64,000 nucleotides of DNA from Bosea beijingensis (GTDB lineage Bacteria; Pseudomonadota; Alphaproteobacteria; Rhizobiales; Beijerinckiaceae): positions 4,525,528-4,589,527 of the forward strand of contig NZ_CP132359.1 in the NCBI RefSeq assembly GCF_030758975.1, given 5' to 3'. How positions within the stretch are numbered: position 1 is the first letter of the stretch; every line of letters starts with the position of its first letter. Under the pieces are notes generated by a model, which was not told where the DNA came from, searched no databases, and saw only the letters and a program-made list of their open reading frames with translations. Position numbers and translations under genes: made by a program. Positions 8,050 through 16,479 of the stretch are shown piece by piece.

Positions 8050-8288
8050 TGATCGGTGTCCAAGGCCAGTGACGGTGTTGGAACCGAATTTAGGGGCTGG
8101 GCCTCAACGGCGAAAGTGTCGGTTCGTCGATAGCAGCCGGCCATGCGTTCCAGTGCGTGCCCGGAGCGTGTGACGCTCGAAACCACGCGAAATCGTTACG
8201 CAGTTATCGGGTACCACAGCACGCTCTTATAGGGAGAATGACGGATTTATGGGGTGCGTAACAATCATCAACAGCCGGGATGCGAGCC

Positions 8289-8906
8289 TTACGGCTCCAG
8301 CTCGGAATCCCAGTAGAGATAGTCCAGCCAGCTCTCGTGCAGGTAGTTCGGCGGGAAGAGCTTGCCGTTGCGGTGGAGGTCGTTGACGGTCGGCGCATAG
8401 GGCTTCTGGGCGGGAAACATCTCGACAGCGGCCGGCATCTTGTCGCCCTTGCGCAGGTTGCAGGGCGAGCAGGCGGCAACGACGTTCTCCCAGGTGGTCA
8501 GGCCGCCCTTGGAGCGCGGTATGACGTGGTCGAAGGTCAGCTCCTCGCGCGTATTGCAGTACTGGCAGGCGAAGCGATCGCGCAGGAAGACGTTGAAGCG
8601 GGTGAAGGCGGGGGTGCGCGAGGGCTTGATATAACTCTTGAGCGAGACCACCGAGGGCAGCCGCATGTCGAAGCTCGGGCTGCGGACCACGGTGTCGTAT
8701 TCGGAGACGATGTTGACGCGGTCCATGAAGACCGCCTTGATCGCGTCCTGCCAGCTCCACAGCGACAGGGGATAGTAGCTGAGCGGCCGGAAATCGGCGT
8801 TCAGCACCAAGGCCGGACAGCCGTCCGGCGATGCCATCGGATGCATCACATGCGCCGTCAAACCCGTCGCACCTCCGCTTCGTCGAGCGGGACGAATCCC
8901 GTCCAA
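8289..8906 (-). CDS. HNH endonuclease
   Basis: The C-terminal half is an HNH nuclease domain. It has zinc-knuckle cysteines in CQYCNT and CSPCN around the HNH core TFDHVIPRSKGGLTTWENVV, and then NLRKGD. The N-terminal region (NADFRPLSYYPLSLWSWQDAIKAVFM) is shared by a widespread alphaproteobacterial family of ~185 residues. That family has no demonstrated restriction partner, and none is nearby. The start is uncertain. The frame opens at 8906, but a GGAGG precedes a TTG at 8861, and the family usually begins near the ATG at 8846. It is a single gene between htpG and hbd. Confidence 0.85.
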   Translation of the reverse strand: MDGIRPARRSGGATGLTAHVMHPMASPDGCPALVLNADFRPLSYYPLSLWSWQDAIKAVFMDRVNIVSEYDTVVRSPSFDMRLPSVVSLKSYIKPSRTPAFTRFNVFLRDRFACQYCNTREELTFDHVIPRSKGGLTTWENVVAACSPCNLRKGDKMPAAVEMFPAQKPYAPTVNDLHRNGKLFPPNYLHESWLDYLYWDSELEP

Positions 8907-9070
8907 GGATCAATGTAAGCGCGAGACGACAGGAATGTGAAGGAACTTGTTGCGGCTGAAACAAGCGCCTGCGCGCCGGCGAGGATTGTCCTCGTCAGCG
9001 GCAGTGAAACGCAGGATTGTGATGGCTTCTGGCCGGCTTCTGGCCGTTCTTGTGCCGTCGCCCTGATTCG

Positions 9071-9955
9071 TCAGCGGGTCGGGACCGGCTTCTCGCCGCG
9101 GTAGTCATAGAAACCGCGCTTGGTCTTGCGGCCGAGCCAGCCGGCCTCGACATATTTCACAAGCAGCGGGCAGGGGCGGTATTTCGAATCGGCCAGCCCG
9201 TCATGGAGCACCTGCATCACCGAGAGGCAGGTATCGAGGCCGATGAAGTCGGCGAGCTGGAGCGGGCCCATCGGATGGTTGGCGCCGAGCCGCATCGCGG
9301 TGTCGATCGCCTCGACCGAGCCGACGCCCTCATAGAGCGTGTAGACGGCCTCGTTGATCATCGGCAGCAGGATGCGGTTGACGATGAAGGCCGGGAAATC
9401 CTCGGAGACCGAAACGGTCTTGTGCAGGCTGCCGACGAGGTTCTTGGCGCGCTCGAAGGTGCCGTCGTCGGTGGCGATGCCGCGGATCAGCTCGACGAGC
9501 TGCATCAGCGGGACCGGATTCATGAAATGGATGCCGATGAAGTGCTCGGGCCGGTCGGTTGCGGCGGCGAGGCGCGTGATCGAGATCGAGGAGGTGTTGG
9601 AGGCGAGGATCGCATCGGAGCGCAGATGCGGGCAGACCGCCGTGAAGATCTTGCGCTTGACCTCCTCGTTCTCGGTCGCGGCCTCGATGACGAGATCGCA
9701 ATCGCCGAGATCGGCGAGCCCGACGGCGGGGCGGATGCGCGCGATCGCAGCGCGGCGTTCCTCCTCGGCAAGGGCGCCCTTCGAGACCTGACGGGCCATG
9801 TTGCCGTCGATCGTCGCGAGCGCGGCGTTGATCCGCTCCTCGGCGATGTCGTGCAGCCGGATATCGAAGCCGGCCGCCGCCGCGACATGGGCGATGCCGT
9901 TGCCCATCTGGCCTGCACCGATGATGCCGATCGTCTTGATCGCGTGGTCCGACAT
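9071..9955 (-). CDS. hbdA: 3-hydroxybutyryl-CoA dehydrogenase
   Basis: This 294-residue protein has the NAD-binding [10 protein letters not shown] motif near residue 14. The catalytic-site sequence is [13 protein letters not shown], and the 3HCDH C-terminal domain holds [18 protein letters not shown] and the [14 protein letters not shown] helix. It oxidises (S)-3-hydroxyacyl-CoA to 3-oxoacyl-CoA with NAD(P), in butyrate, polyhydroxybutyrate or fatty-acid turnover. It follows etfB and etfA on the same strand with 82 bases between. This arrangement is common in Hyphomicrobiales and ties acyl-CoA oxidation to electron transfer flavoprotein. Confidence 0.95.
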   Translation of the reverse strand: MSDHAIKTIGIIGAGQMGNGIAHVAAAAGFDIRLHDIAEERINAALATIDGNMARQVSKGALAEEERRAAIARIRPAVGLADLGDCDLVIEAATENEEVKRKIFTAVCPHLRSDAILASNTSSISITRLAAATDRPEHFIGIHFMNPVPLMQLVELIRGIATDDGTFERAKNLVGSLHKTVSVSEDFPAFIVNRILLPMINEAVYTLYEGVGSVEAIDTAMRLGANHPMGPLQLADFIGLDTCLSVMQVLHDGLADSKYRPCPLLVKYVEAGWLGRKTKRGFYDYRGEKPVPTR

Positions 9956-9998
9956 GGTTTGATCCCGGATGAACTTTCAGGCTCCCGCAGGAGCGGAA

Positions 9999-10020
9999 CG
10001 GGCCGCCCTGGGGCGGCCCG
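9999..10020. repeat. GC-rich stem-loop between etfA and hbdA
   Basis: The 9-base arms CGGGCCGCC and GGCGGCCCG form a perfect hairpin with a 4-base loop. No U-run follows on the minus strand, so it more likely stabilises or processes the message between the two genes than ends it. Confidence 0.6.
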
Positions 10021-10037
10021 GAAGGGTGGTGCCGGCC

Positions 10038-10982
10038 TTACTTGCCGGCTTTGGCGAGTTCTGCGTCGAGCTCCGGCAGGACGGTAAAGAGGTCGCCGAC
10101 GAGGCCGTAATCGGCGATCTGGAAGATCGGCGCTTCCTCGTCCTTGTTGATGGCGACGATGACCTTGGAGTCCTTCATGCCGGCGAGATGCTGGATCGCG
10201 CCGGAGATGCCGACCGCGATGTAGAGCTCGGGGGCGACGACCTTGCCGGTCTGGCCGACCTGCCAGTCGTTGGGAGCGTAGCCGGCATCGACCGCGGCGC
10301 GCGAGGCGCCCATCGCGGCGCCGAGCTTGTCGGCGACAGGCTCGATCACCTTGCCGAAATTCTCGGCCGAGGCCAGCGCGCGGCCGCCCGAGATGATGAT
10401 CTTGGCCGAGGCCAGCTCCGGACGGTCGGACTTCGCGACCTCCTCGCCCTTGAAGGACGAGTTGCCGGAGTTCTCGGCGGCCGAGACGCTCTCGACCGGG
10501 GCCGAGCCGCCTTCGCCTGCCGCCGCGAAGGAGGCCGTGCGGATGGTGAGCAGCTTCTTGGCGTCGGTCGACTGCACGGTCTGGATGGCATTGCCGGCAT
10601 AGACCGGGCGCTCGAACGTATCGGGCGAGACGATCGCGCTGACATCCGAGACCTGCATCACGTCGAGCAGGGCGGCGACGCGCGGCAGCACGTTCTTGCC
10701 GGTGGTGGTCGAGGGGGCGGCGATGGCGTCGTAAGCCCCCGCGAGCTTGACGATCAGCGCCGCCAGCGGCTCGGCCAGCGCATGGCCGTAAGCCGCGTCA
10801 TCGGCGAGCAGCACCTTCTCGACGCCGGTGAGCTTGGCGGCGGCATCGGCCGCGCCCTTCGAGCCCTGGCCGGCGACGAGGATGTGGACCGGTCCGCCGA
10901 GCTTGGCGGCAGCGGTCAGCGCCTTGGCGGTGGCGTCCTTGATCGAGGCGTTGTCGTGTTCGGCGATCAGCAACGTGGTCAT
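10038..10982 (-). CDS. etfA: Electron transfer flavoprotein alpha subunit
   Basis: The 314-residue protein starts [10 protein letters not shown]. The C-terminal FAD-binding half is clear: [13 protein letters not shown], the [11 protein letters not shown] segment, [29 protein letters not shown], and [14 protein letters not shown]. With EtfB it carries electrons from acyl-CoA and related dehydrogenases to ETF-ubiquinone oxidoreductase. The frame is open upstream to 11360, but the true ATG overlaps the etfB stop as TGATG, and the extra residues lie inside etfB. Translational coupling to etfB is therefore likely. Confidence 0.96.
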   Translation of the reverse strand: MTTLLIAEHDNASIKDATAKALTAAAKLGGPVHILVAGQGSKGAADAAAKLTGVEKVLLADDAAYGHALAEPLAALIVKLAGAYDAIAAPSTTTGKNVLPRVAALLDVMQVSDVSAIVSPDTFERPVYAGNAIQTVQSTDAKKLLTIRTASFAAAGEGGSAPVESVSAAENSGNSSFKGEEVAKSDRPELASAKIIISGGRALASAENFGKVIEPVADKLGAAMGASRAAVDAGYAPNDWQVGQTGKVVAPELYIAVGISGAIQHLAGMKDSKVIVAINKDEEAPIFQIADYGLVGDLFTVLPELDAELAKAGK

Positions 10983-11728
10983 CAGATCACCCCGGCGGTC
11001 TTGAGCTTGGAGACGAGTTCGGCGGCATTGGCCACCTTGACGCCGGCGGAGCGGCCGGCGGGCTCGACCGTCTTCAGCACCTTGAGACGCGGCGCGACAT
11101 CGACGCCGAGCGCTTCGGCCGTGGTCTCGTCGAGCGGCTTCTTCTTCGCCTTCATGATGTTCGGCAGCGAGGCATAGCGCGGCTCGTTCAGGCGCAGGTC
11201 CGTCGTGACGATCGCGGGGAGCTTGAGCGTCACCGTCTGCAGGCCGCCATCGACCTCGCGGGTGACGTCGACCGAATCCGCGGCCAGCTCGACCTTGGAA
11301 GCGAACGTGCCCTGGCCCCAGCCGAGCAGCGCGGCGAGCATCTGGCCGGTCTGGTTGCAATCGTCGTCGATCGCCTGCTTGCCGAGGATGACGAGGCCGG
11401 GGCCTTCCTGCTCGACGACCTTCTTCAGGAGCTTGGCGACGGCGAGCGGCTCGACGATGCCCTCGACCTTCACCAGGATGCCGCGATCGGCGCCCATGGC
11501 GAGGCCGGTGCGGATCGTCTCGGCAGCCTGCGCCGGGCCGATCGAAACCACGACCACCTCGGTCGCCTTGCCGGCTTCCTTGAGGCGCAGGGCCTCCTCG
11601 ACGGCGATCTCGTCGAACGGGTTCATCGACATCTTGACGTTCGCGAGCTCGACGCCCGACCCGTCCGCCTTCACGCGGATCTTCACGTTGTAATCGACAA
11701 CCCGCTTGACGGGCACCAAGATCTTCAT
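10982..11728 (-). CDS. etfB: Electron transfer flavoprotein beta subunit
   Basis: The 248-residue protein begins [14 protein letters not shown]. It has the ETF-beta signature region ([23 protein letters not shown]), [10 protein letters not shown], and the family segment [26 protein letters not shown], followed by [29 protein letters not shown]. It binds AMP and pairs with EtfA. It is the first gene of the etfB-etfA-hbdA unit. The rhomboid gene upstream ends 164 bases before it, so a promoter may lie in 11729-11892. Confidence 0.96.
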   Translation of the reverse strand: MKILVPVKRVVDYNVKIRVKADGSGVELANVKMSMNPFDEIAVEEALRLKEAGKATEVVVVSIGPAQAAETIRTGLAMGADRGILVKVEGIVEPLAVAKLLKKVVEQEGPGLVILGKQAIDDDCNQTGQMLAALLGWGQGTFASKVELAADSVDVTREVDGGLQTVTLKLPAIVTTDLRLNEPRYASLPNIMKAKKKPLDETTAEALGVDVAPRLKVLKTVEPAGRSAGVKVANAAELVSKLKTAGVI

Positions 11729-11892
11729 CGCCAGATCACCGTTCAGAAAAGATGAGCCTCACACCGCAGCGTACCTGACGGCAGGACAGCGGCATCGCGG
11801 CCCTCGGCTGGAATGCGTTGGGACCGTAACGACGCCCGTTTGCGCTTGTCAACGCCCGGCCAGACACGGCTCGGGGGCAAAACAGCGCGGCT

Positions 11893-12591
11893 TCAGCCAC
11901 GGGCGGGCTTACGTCCGAACAGGGCGATGCTGCGGTGCACGAAGAGCGGGGTCAGTGCGGCGCCCGTCGCCAGCCCGCCGAGATGCGCCCACCAGCCGAC
12001 ATTGCCGTCGGCGCCGAGCAGCGCGGCGGCGGCTTGCAGCAGGATCCAGCCGCCGAGCGCATAGAGCGCCGGGATGTGGATCGGAATCCAGTTGAAGGCG
12101 AGGCCCCAGATCCGGACCTGCGGATAGATCATCAGATAGGAGGCGATGACGCCGGAGATGGCGCCGGATGCGCCGATCAACGGCTGCTGCGAATCCGGAT
12201 ACATGCCGGCATGGAAGAGCGAGCCGCCGAGCCCGCAGAGGAAGAAGAAGGCGAGGAAGCGGGCGTGGCCCATCGCGTCCTCGACATTGTCGCCGAAGAC
12301 CCAGAGGAACAGCATGTTCCCGACGAGATGGGCGAGATTGGCGTGCAGCAGGATGTTGCTGAACAGGGTCGCCCATGCCGGGACATGGGCGAGGCCTTCC
12401 GGCAGTTGCGCCGTGCCGAACAGCACCGAGGGAATCATGCCGAAGCCGGCCATAATCGCCAGCTCCGCCTCCTGGCCCGGCCAGAGCTGCAGCACGATCT
12501 GCAGGGCGAGGCAGGCCCCGATCAGCCCATACGTGATGTAGGGCGTTCGCATGAAACGCAGCGGCACGCCGTCATGCAGGGGGACGAACAT
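11893..12591 (-). CDS. Rhomboid-family intramembrane serine protease
   Basis: The 232-residue protein has about six hydrophobic segments. The rhomboid motifs are present: HANLAHLVGNMLFLWVFGDNVE in the L1/TM2 region, GASGAISGV carrying the nucleophile serine, and WWAHLGGLATG with the catalytic histidine. The dyad is therefore intact and the protein should cleave transmembrane substrates in the inner membrane. The frame extends upstream to 13101, but that part overlaps the adenosyltransferase gene; the ATG at 12591 gives the family-length start MFVPLHDGVP. It starts 8 bases after the adenosyltransferase stop, so the two are probably co-transcribed. Confidence 0.9.
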   Translation of the reverse strand: MFVPLHDGVPLRFMRTPYITYGLIGACLALQIVLQLWPGQEAELAIMAGFGMIPSVLFGTAQLPEGLAHVPAWATLFSNILLHANLAHLVGNMLFLWVFGDNVEDAMGHARFLAFFFLCGLGGSLFHAGMYPDSQQPLIGASGAISGVIASYLMIYPQVRIWGLAFNWIPIHIPALYALGGWILLQAAAALLGADGNVGWWAHLGGLATGAALTPLFVHRSIALFGRKPARG

Positions 12592-12599
12592 GGCTGATC

Positions 12600-13181
12600 T
12601 CAGCGGTTCTGGCCGGGCACCCAGAGCACGTCGCCGGCTGCCTTGGCATTGAGGTAGCGGGAGGCGACGAACAGGAAGTCCGAGAGGCGATTGATGTATT
12701 TCAGGGCGGGCGCGGCGACCGCCTCGCCCTCGGTCGCGGCAAGCTCCGTCATCAGGCGCTCGGCCCGGCGGCTCACGGTGCGGGCGAGATGAAGATGGGT
12801 CGCGGCCGGCGTGCCGCCCGGCAGGACGAAAGAGCGCAAGGGAGCGAGATCGGCATTCAACGCGTCGATCTCGGCCTCGATCCGGTCGACCTGGGCCTGG
12901 ACGATGCGCAGGGGCTCGAAAGCCAGGGGCTTGTCGGTCTCGGGCGTCGAGAGATCGGCGCCGAGATCGAAGAGGTCGTTGCTGATCCGGCCGAGCATGG
13001 CATCGACCAGGGCGTCTTCCGTGGCTGCATGCAGGCGGGCGAGGCCTAGGCAGGCATTGGTCTCGTCGACGGTGCCGTAGGCGGCGACGCGCAGGTCGCA
13101 CTTGGGGCGGCGCGGGCCGCTCGTCAGTCCGGTCGTGCCATTGTCGCCGGTGCGCGTGTAGATGCGGTTGAGCTTGACCAT
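12600..13181 (-). CDS. pduO: PduO-type cob(I)alamin / cobyrinate adenosyltransferase
   Basis: The 193-residue protein begins with the ATP-binding motif of PduO-type enzymes (NRIYTRTGDNGTTGL). It continues with VDETNACLGLARL, an FVLPGGTPAATHLHLARTVSRRAER helix with the conserved arginines, and YINRLSDFLFVASR. It transfers the 5'-deoxyadenosyl group of ATP to cobalt(I), the last activation step to coenzyme B12. The aerobic cobaltochelatase genes cobS and cobT are about 20 kb away on the other strand, so the host likely makes B12 aerobically. Length and motifs are complete. Confidence 0.94.
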   Translation of the reverse strand: MVKLNRIYTRTGDNGTTGLTSGPRRPKCDLRVAAYGTVDETNACLGLARLHAATEDALVDAMLGRISNDLFDLGADLSTPETDKPLAFEPLRIVQAQVDRIEAEIDALNADLAPLRSFVLPGGTPAATHLHLARTVSRRAERLMTELAATEGEAVAAPALKYINRLSDFLFVASRYLNAKAAGDVLWVPGQNR

Positions 13182-13239
13182 GCCACGCTTATAACGCGGC
13201 GGCGGCCGGACGGAAGCGCGTTTGCGCCGGGGCCGGCCG

Positions 13240-13836
13240 TCAGAAAGTGTAGCCGAGCCTTGCGCCGATATTGGCGGGGCCGCGGTTGCCGGTGCCGGGC
13301 TTGTCGGAGCAGCCGACCGTGCTGAAATGCTCGAGCGTGGTGACGAGGCTCCAGCGGTCCGAGAGCCGGAAACCGAGGGCGGCGGCTTCGCGCGTGCCGC
13401 TATTGCAGCCGACGGCGAGGCGATTCTCGGGGACGACCAGCCCGGTCTTGCCGTCGTTCAGGGCGGCGCCGAGGCTCGCCTCGACGAAGATGTCCCGGGT
13501 CACGTCGAAGGACCAGGTCGCGCCGGCATAGGCATAGCGCGTGCCGTTGAGATTGACGTTCGCACCCATGTTGAAGCGCGGGATGAAGGCCGCGGCGATG
13601 CGGTCGCTCAACGGAATGAGGCGTGGCGACAGCAGGTCCGCGCTCAGGTTGGGCAGGCCGCTCTCCCGGCCGCCGGGATTGGCGAGGCCGGCGCCTATGC
13701 GGGCCTCCCAGGCAGGGGCGGGCGCTTCGGCGGCGGGGGCGTAGCTGGAGACACTGCCAGAGAGGGACCGGGTCTGCGCGGGAGCGGCAGAGGCGGCCAG
13801 GCAGACGGCAAGTGACAGCAACGCGACGCGGACCAT
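13240..13836 (-). CDS. Lipid A deacylase (PagL)-like outer-membrane protein
   Basis: The 198-residue protein begins with a signal peptide (VALLSLAVCLAASAAPAQ). A beta-barrel-like pattern with alternating aromatic residues follows (ATWSFDVTRDIFVEASLGAAL). The C-terminal segment LEHFSTVGC holds the His-x-Ser pair of PagL-type 3-O-deacylases, and the chain ends in a phenylalanine, as outer-membrane proteins do. The glutamate of the PagL triad is not obvious: the region reads NRGPANIG. It would remodel lipid A or a related acyl lipid if active. I chose the ATG at 13836 because it opens the signal peptide; the frame is open further upstream without support. Confidence 0.7.
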   Translation of the reverse strand: MVRVALLSLAVCLAASAAPAQTRSLSGSVSSYAPAAEAPAPAWEARIGAGLANPGGRESGLPNLSADLLSPRLIPLSDRIAAAFIPRFNMGANVNLNGTRYAYAGATWSFDVTRDIFVEASLGAALNDGKTGLVVPENRLAVGCNSGTREAAALGFRLSDRWSLVTTLEHFSTVGCSDKPGTGNRGPANIGARLGYTF

Positions 13837-13991
13837 GGGCCTTCGGCAATTGGTGTGTGAGCAGACGTTAGTGAAACACACATACTCGTGTCCGGAATGT
13901 GGCGGAGCCCGGAAAGTCGGGCTCTCATCCACAGCCGGGCAGGAAGCTCGATTCAATTATTTCAAAGGCTTGCGCGCAGTGTCGCAGGTGC

Positions 13992-14180
13992 TCAGCCGTT
14001 GCGCCACCACAGCACGATGACGATCAGAACGATTGCGACGAACTGCAGGATGACGCGCAGGCGCATCAATCGCTGCGAGGTGTTGGCGCTGCCGCCGCGC
14101 AACATGTTGATCAGCCCGACCAGCAGGACGACGGCGACGGCGCCGACCGCGACGGACACGAGGGTGTTGGAAAACGTCAT
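13992..14180 (-). CDS. Small twin-transmembrane protein
   Basis: The 62-residue protein has two hydrophobic helices (residues ~7-27 and ~42-58). They are joined by a positively charged loop containing SQRLMRLR, and the protein ends in WWRNG. Small proteins of this shape sit next to the adenosyltransferase and etf genes in many Hyphomicrobiales and are annotated as twin transmembrane or HIG1-like proteins. That neighbourhood hints at a respiratory or membrane role, but the function is unknown. Here it is separated from the adenosyltransferase by the PagL-like gene. Confidence 0.75.
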   Translation of the reverse strand: MTFSNTLVSVAVGAVAVVLLVGLINMLRGGSANTSQRLMRLRVILQFVAIVLIVIVLWWRNG

Positions 14181-14252
14181 GGCGACAGGCTTAGGACCAT
14201 GAGAGGAGCTTGACCAGCGCCGCGACGCGCCCGGCGTGGCCCGAACGGTGGG

Positions 14253-15533
14253 TCAGCTCGTCGCAGCCGTCTGCGCGAGCGCACGGCCACGGACGGGCAT
14301 GGAGAGGTCGCCGGCAAGAGCGCGGCTGATCGCGGGAAGGCCGTCGAGCAGATCGGGCACGAAGGCTTGCGATGGGGGCGGGCGGCGCGGCAGGGCATGG
14401 AGCGCTGCGGCCATCACCCGCGGGTCGCGTTCGCCCTCGCCGGTCTGGGAGGGGTCGTAGAGGGCATCGACCAGCTTGAGCTCGTCGGCCCGGCCGGCGC
14501 GGATCGCCTGTTCGAGGCGCGGCCGGACGCGCGGCACGATCAGCGCCGGTTTGTCGAAGGAGAGGATCTCGCAGAAGGTGTTGTAGCCGCCCATCGCCAC
14601 GACGCAGTGGGCGCGGTTCATCAGCAATTCGAGGCGCGGCTCGAAGCCGAGGCCTTCGAGCTTGGGATTGCGGGCGATGCGCTCGGCGAATTCCTTGCGC
14701 TTCTCGCGCGACATGAAGGGGCCGAAGACGATGAGCGCAGGCAATTCGATCGTCGGATCGGTCTCATAGGCCGAGATCACCCAGTCGATCACGCCGGCGC
14801 CATCGCCGCCGCCGCCCGGCGTGACGAGGATAAAGGGCTGCTTGGTGATGCGCGGATAGCGGTTCGGCGGCATCGGGCTCGGCACCGCGCGCTTGAGATA
14901 GCCCATGTAGCGGAGCTTGTCGGCGAAGCGGTGCTGGTCCGGCAGGCCGATCAGGGGCTGATAGACGTTCTCCAGACCGTAGACGAAAATGTCGTCATAG
15001 ACCGTGTCGAGCGCTTCCAGCGCGCCGTTGCGGCTCCATTCCTCCAGCACTGCGGCGGGTTCGTCGAGCACGTCGCGCAGGCCGAGCACGATGCGGGCGC
15101 CGCGCCGGCGCAGGATGTCGAGCGAGGGCTTGAGCTCGCCGCGCAGGCCGACCGGTTCCTTGTCGACGATGACCACGTCGGGATCGAAGGACAGCACGGT
15201 CTGCTTGATGATGTCGGCCCGCAGGCGGATCGTGTCGCCGAGGTCGAGATTGAGATGGTGCGGCTCGTAACTGCCGTCGCTCTGCTTCTCGACGCCGGGG
15301 ATGCGGACATAGTCGACGCCGTCGCCGAACTGGAAGCTCGAGATCACCGACGAGCCGGAGACGATGATCACCGAGATATGCGGAAAGCTCGCGATCAGCG
15401 CATTGGCGATGGCGCGGCACCGGCGGATATGGCCGAGCCCGAAGGTGTCGTGGCTGTAGATCAGGACGCGCGGAGCATGGGGGCTACGCGGCGCGCGTTC
15501 GGCGCCGGCAAGGTCGACGACGTTTGAAGGCAT
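14253..15533 (-). CDS. MurG-like (GT28-type) glycosyltransferase
   Basis: The 426-residue protein has a two-Rossmann (GT-B) layout. The N-terminal motif is YSHDTFGLGHIRRCRAIANAL, close to the glycine-rich loop of MurG and related transferases. The C-terminal donor-site segment is HCVVAMGGYNTFCEILSFDKPALIVPR. The mid-protein PGGGGDGAGVIDWVI resembles the GGSxG donor loop. It lacks a membrane helix and is likely a cytosolic or peripheral UDP-sugar transferase. The ATG at 15533 is preceded by GGAGGG at a spacing of about 10. It follows the deacetylase by 151 bases on the same strand and is probably the last gene of the long operon. Confidence 0.85.
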   Translation of the reverse strand: MPSNVVDLAGAERAPRSPHAPRVLIYSHDTFGLGHIRRCRAIANALIASFPHISVIIVSGSSVISSFQFGDGVDYVRIPGVEKQSDGSYEPHHLNLDLGDTIRLRADIIKQTVLSFDPDVVIVDKEPVGLRGELKPSLDILRRRGARIVLGLRDVLDEPAAVLEEWSRNGALEALDTVYDDIFVYGLENVYQPLIGLPDQHRFADKLRYMGYLKRAVPSPMPPNRYPRITKQPFILVTPGGGGDGAGVIDWVISAYETDPTIELPALIVFGPFMSREKRKEFAERIARNPKLEGLGFEPRLELLMNRAHCVVAMGGYNTFCEILSFDKPALIVPRVRPRLEQAIRAGRADELKLVDALYDPSQTGEGERDPRVMAAALHALPRRPPPSQAFVPDLLDGLPAISRALAGDLSMPVRGRALAQTAATS

Positions 15534-15684
15534 CGGAACGCCGCCCTCCGGAAAAGGCCAGACGACCTCTTGGCGAGGACGAACGCAGTTGGAAAACTCT
15601 GTAGTGATTATAACGGGTCGCCGGGGACGATCCAAGCCCATCGACCTGTCGCCGAACGAGAAAAACCTTGGCGGGTCGCAGCGG

Positions 15685-16479
15685 TCATCGCGGCTCGGAA
15701 TCGCCTTGCCGGTCGCTATCCGCCGGTCGGACGAAGCTTGCCGGATCGGTCAGGTGGATGGCTGGGTGACTGGCGGCCTGGAGGAGGTCGGCGAGGGCGG
15801 ACCAGGCGGTGTCATCGTGGTCGCGGTGATGCAGGAGCAGGCCCAGCTCGCAGTCGCCGGCTTCGGCTTGCCGCCGCTGTGCCAGCAGAGCGACGAGTTC
15901 GGCGAGGATGTCCGGCGCCGGGCGGCCGACGCGGCCACCATGCCAGTCCATGATGTCGACATGGGTGTTGAGCAGGCGCGGGCCTCCCTCCGGGCCATGG
16001 CGATAGGTGCGGAAGCAGGAGAGGCCGGCGAAGCCGAGGGCGCCGAGCCGCGCGGCATGGCTCTGGGCGATCCGATTCCATGGCGGCACGAAGACCGGCA
16101 GAACGGCGTCTCCGAGGAGATCATGCAGGCGCTGCCGGCCGTGCATGATGTCTGCATCGACATCGGTGGGGGCGCGTTCTGCGCCGAACTCCGATTTCTT
16201 GCTGCCGGCAGGGGCGTGGTTGCGGTGGCTGCTGCCGTGCTGGCAGGGCCGAAGCAGCGGCATGCCGCGCAAAGCCGTCGCCAGTGCGGACTCGGCCAGC
16301 AGGGGAATGACCGCGAGCAGGACCGGGACGGCGAAACGCTCGGCGAGGCCAGTCAGGCGGTCGAGTGCGGGGCTTGGCGCCACGGCGTCATCGTCGCGCA
16401 GCCAGAGGCGGATCGTGCGGCCGGACGTGCTCCAGTGATCGAGCTCGCCGGTGAGCGCCTGCCAGTGCGAGGCCGTCAT
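15685..16479 (-). CDS. Polysaccharide deacetylase-family protein
   Basis: The 264-residue protein has features of the NodB/CE4-like fold. LWLRDDDAV early holds the acidic catalytic/metal pair. HGSSHRNHAP follows, then FVPPWNRIA (the family motif with PPW), an LNTHVDIMDWHGG segment, and LGLLLHHRDHDD near the end. CE4 enzymes are zinc esterases that remove N- or O-acetyl groups from sugars. No signal peptide is visible, which suggests a cytosolic role on a precursor. It overlaps the upstream glycosyltransferase stop by four bases (ATGA), so the two are translated together. Confidence 0.8.
   Translation of the reverse strand: MTASHWQALTGELDHWSTSGRTIRLWLRDDDAVAPSPALDRLTGLAERFAVPVLLAVIPLLAESALATALRGMPLLRPCQHGSSHRNHAPAGSKKSEFGAERAPTDVDADIMHGRQRLHDLLGDAVLPVFVPPWNRIAQSHAARLGALGFAGLSCFRTYRHGPEGGPRLLNTHVDIMDWHGGRVGRPAPDILAELVALLAQRRQAEAGDCELGLLLHHRDHDDTAWSALADLLQAASHPAIHLTDPASFVRPADSDRQGDSEPR

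Noticed and set aside
8050..8288. Heat-shock (RpoH) promoter of htpG
   Set aside because: I looked for a CTTG-type -35 and a matching -10 at proper spacing and found only weak partial matches.
9999..10020. Terminator between etfA and hbdA
   Set aside because: The stem is strong but no U-run follows on the minus strand, and the genes form a known functional unit.
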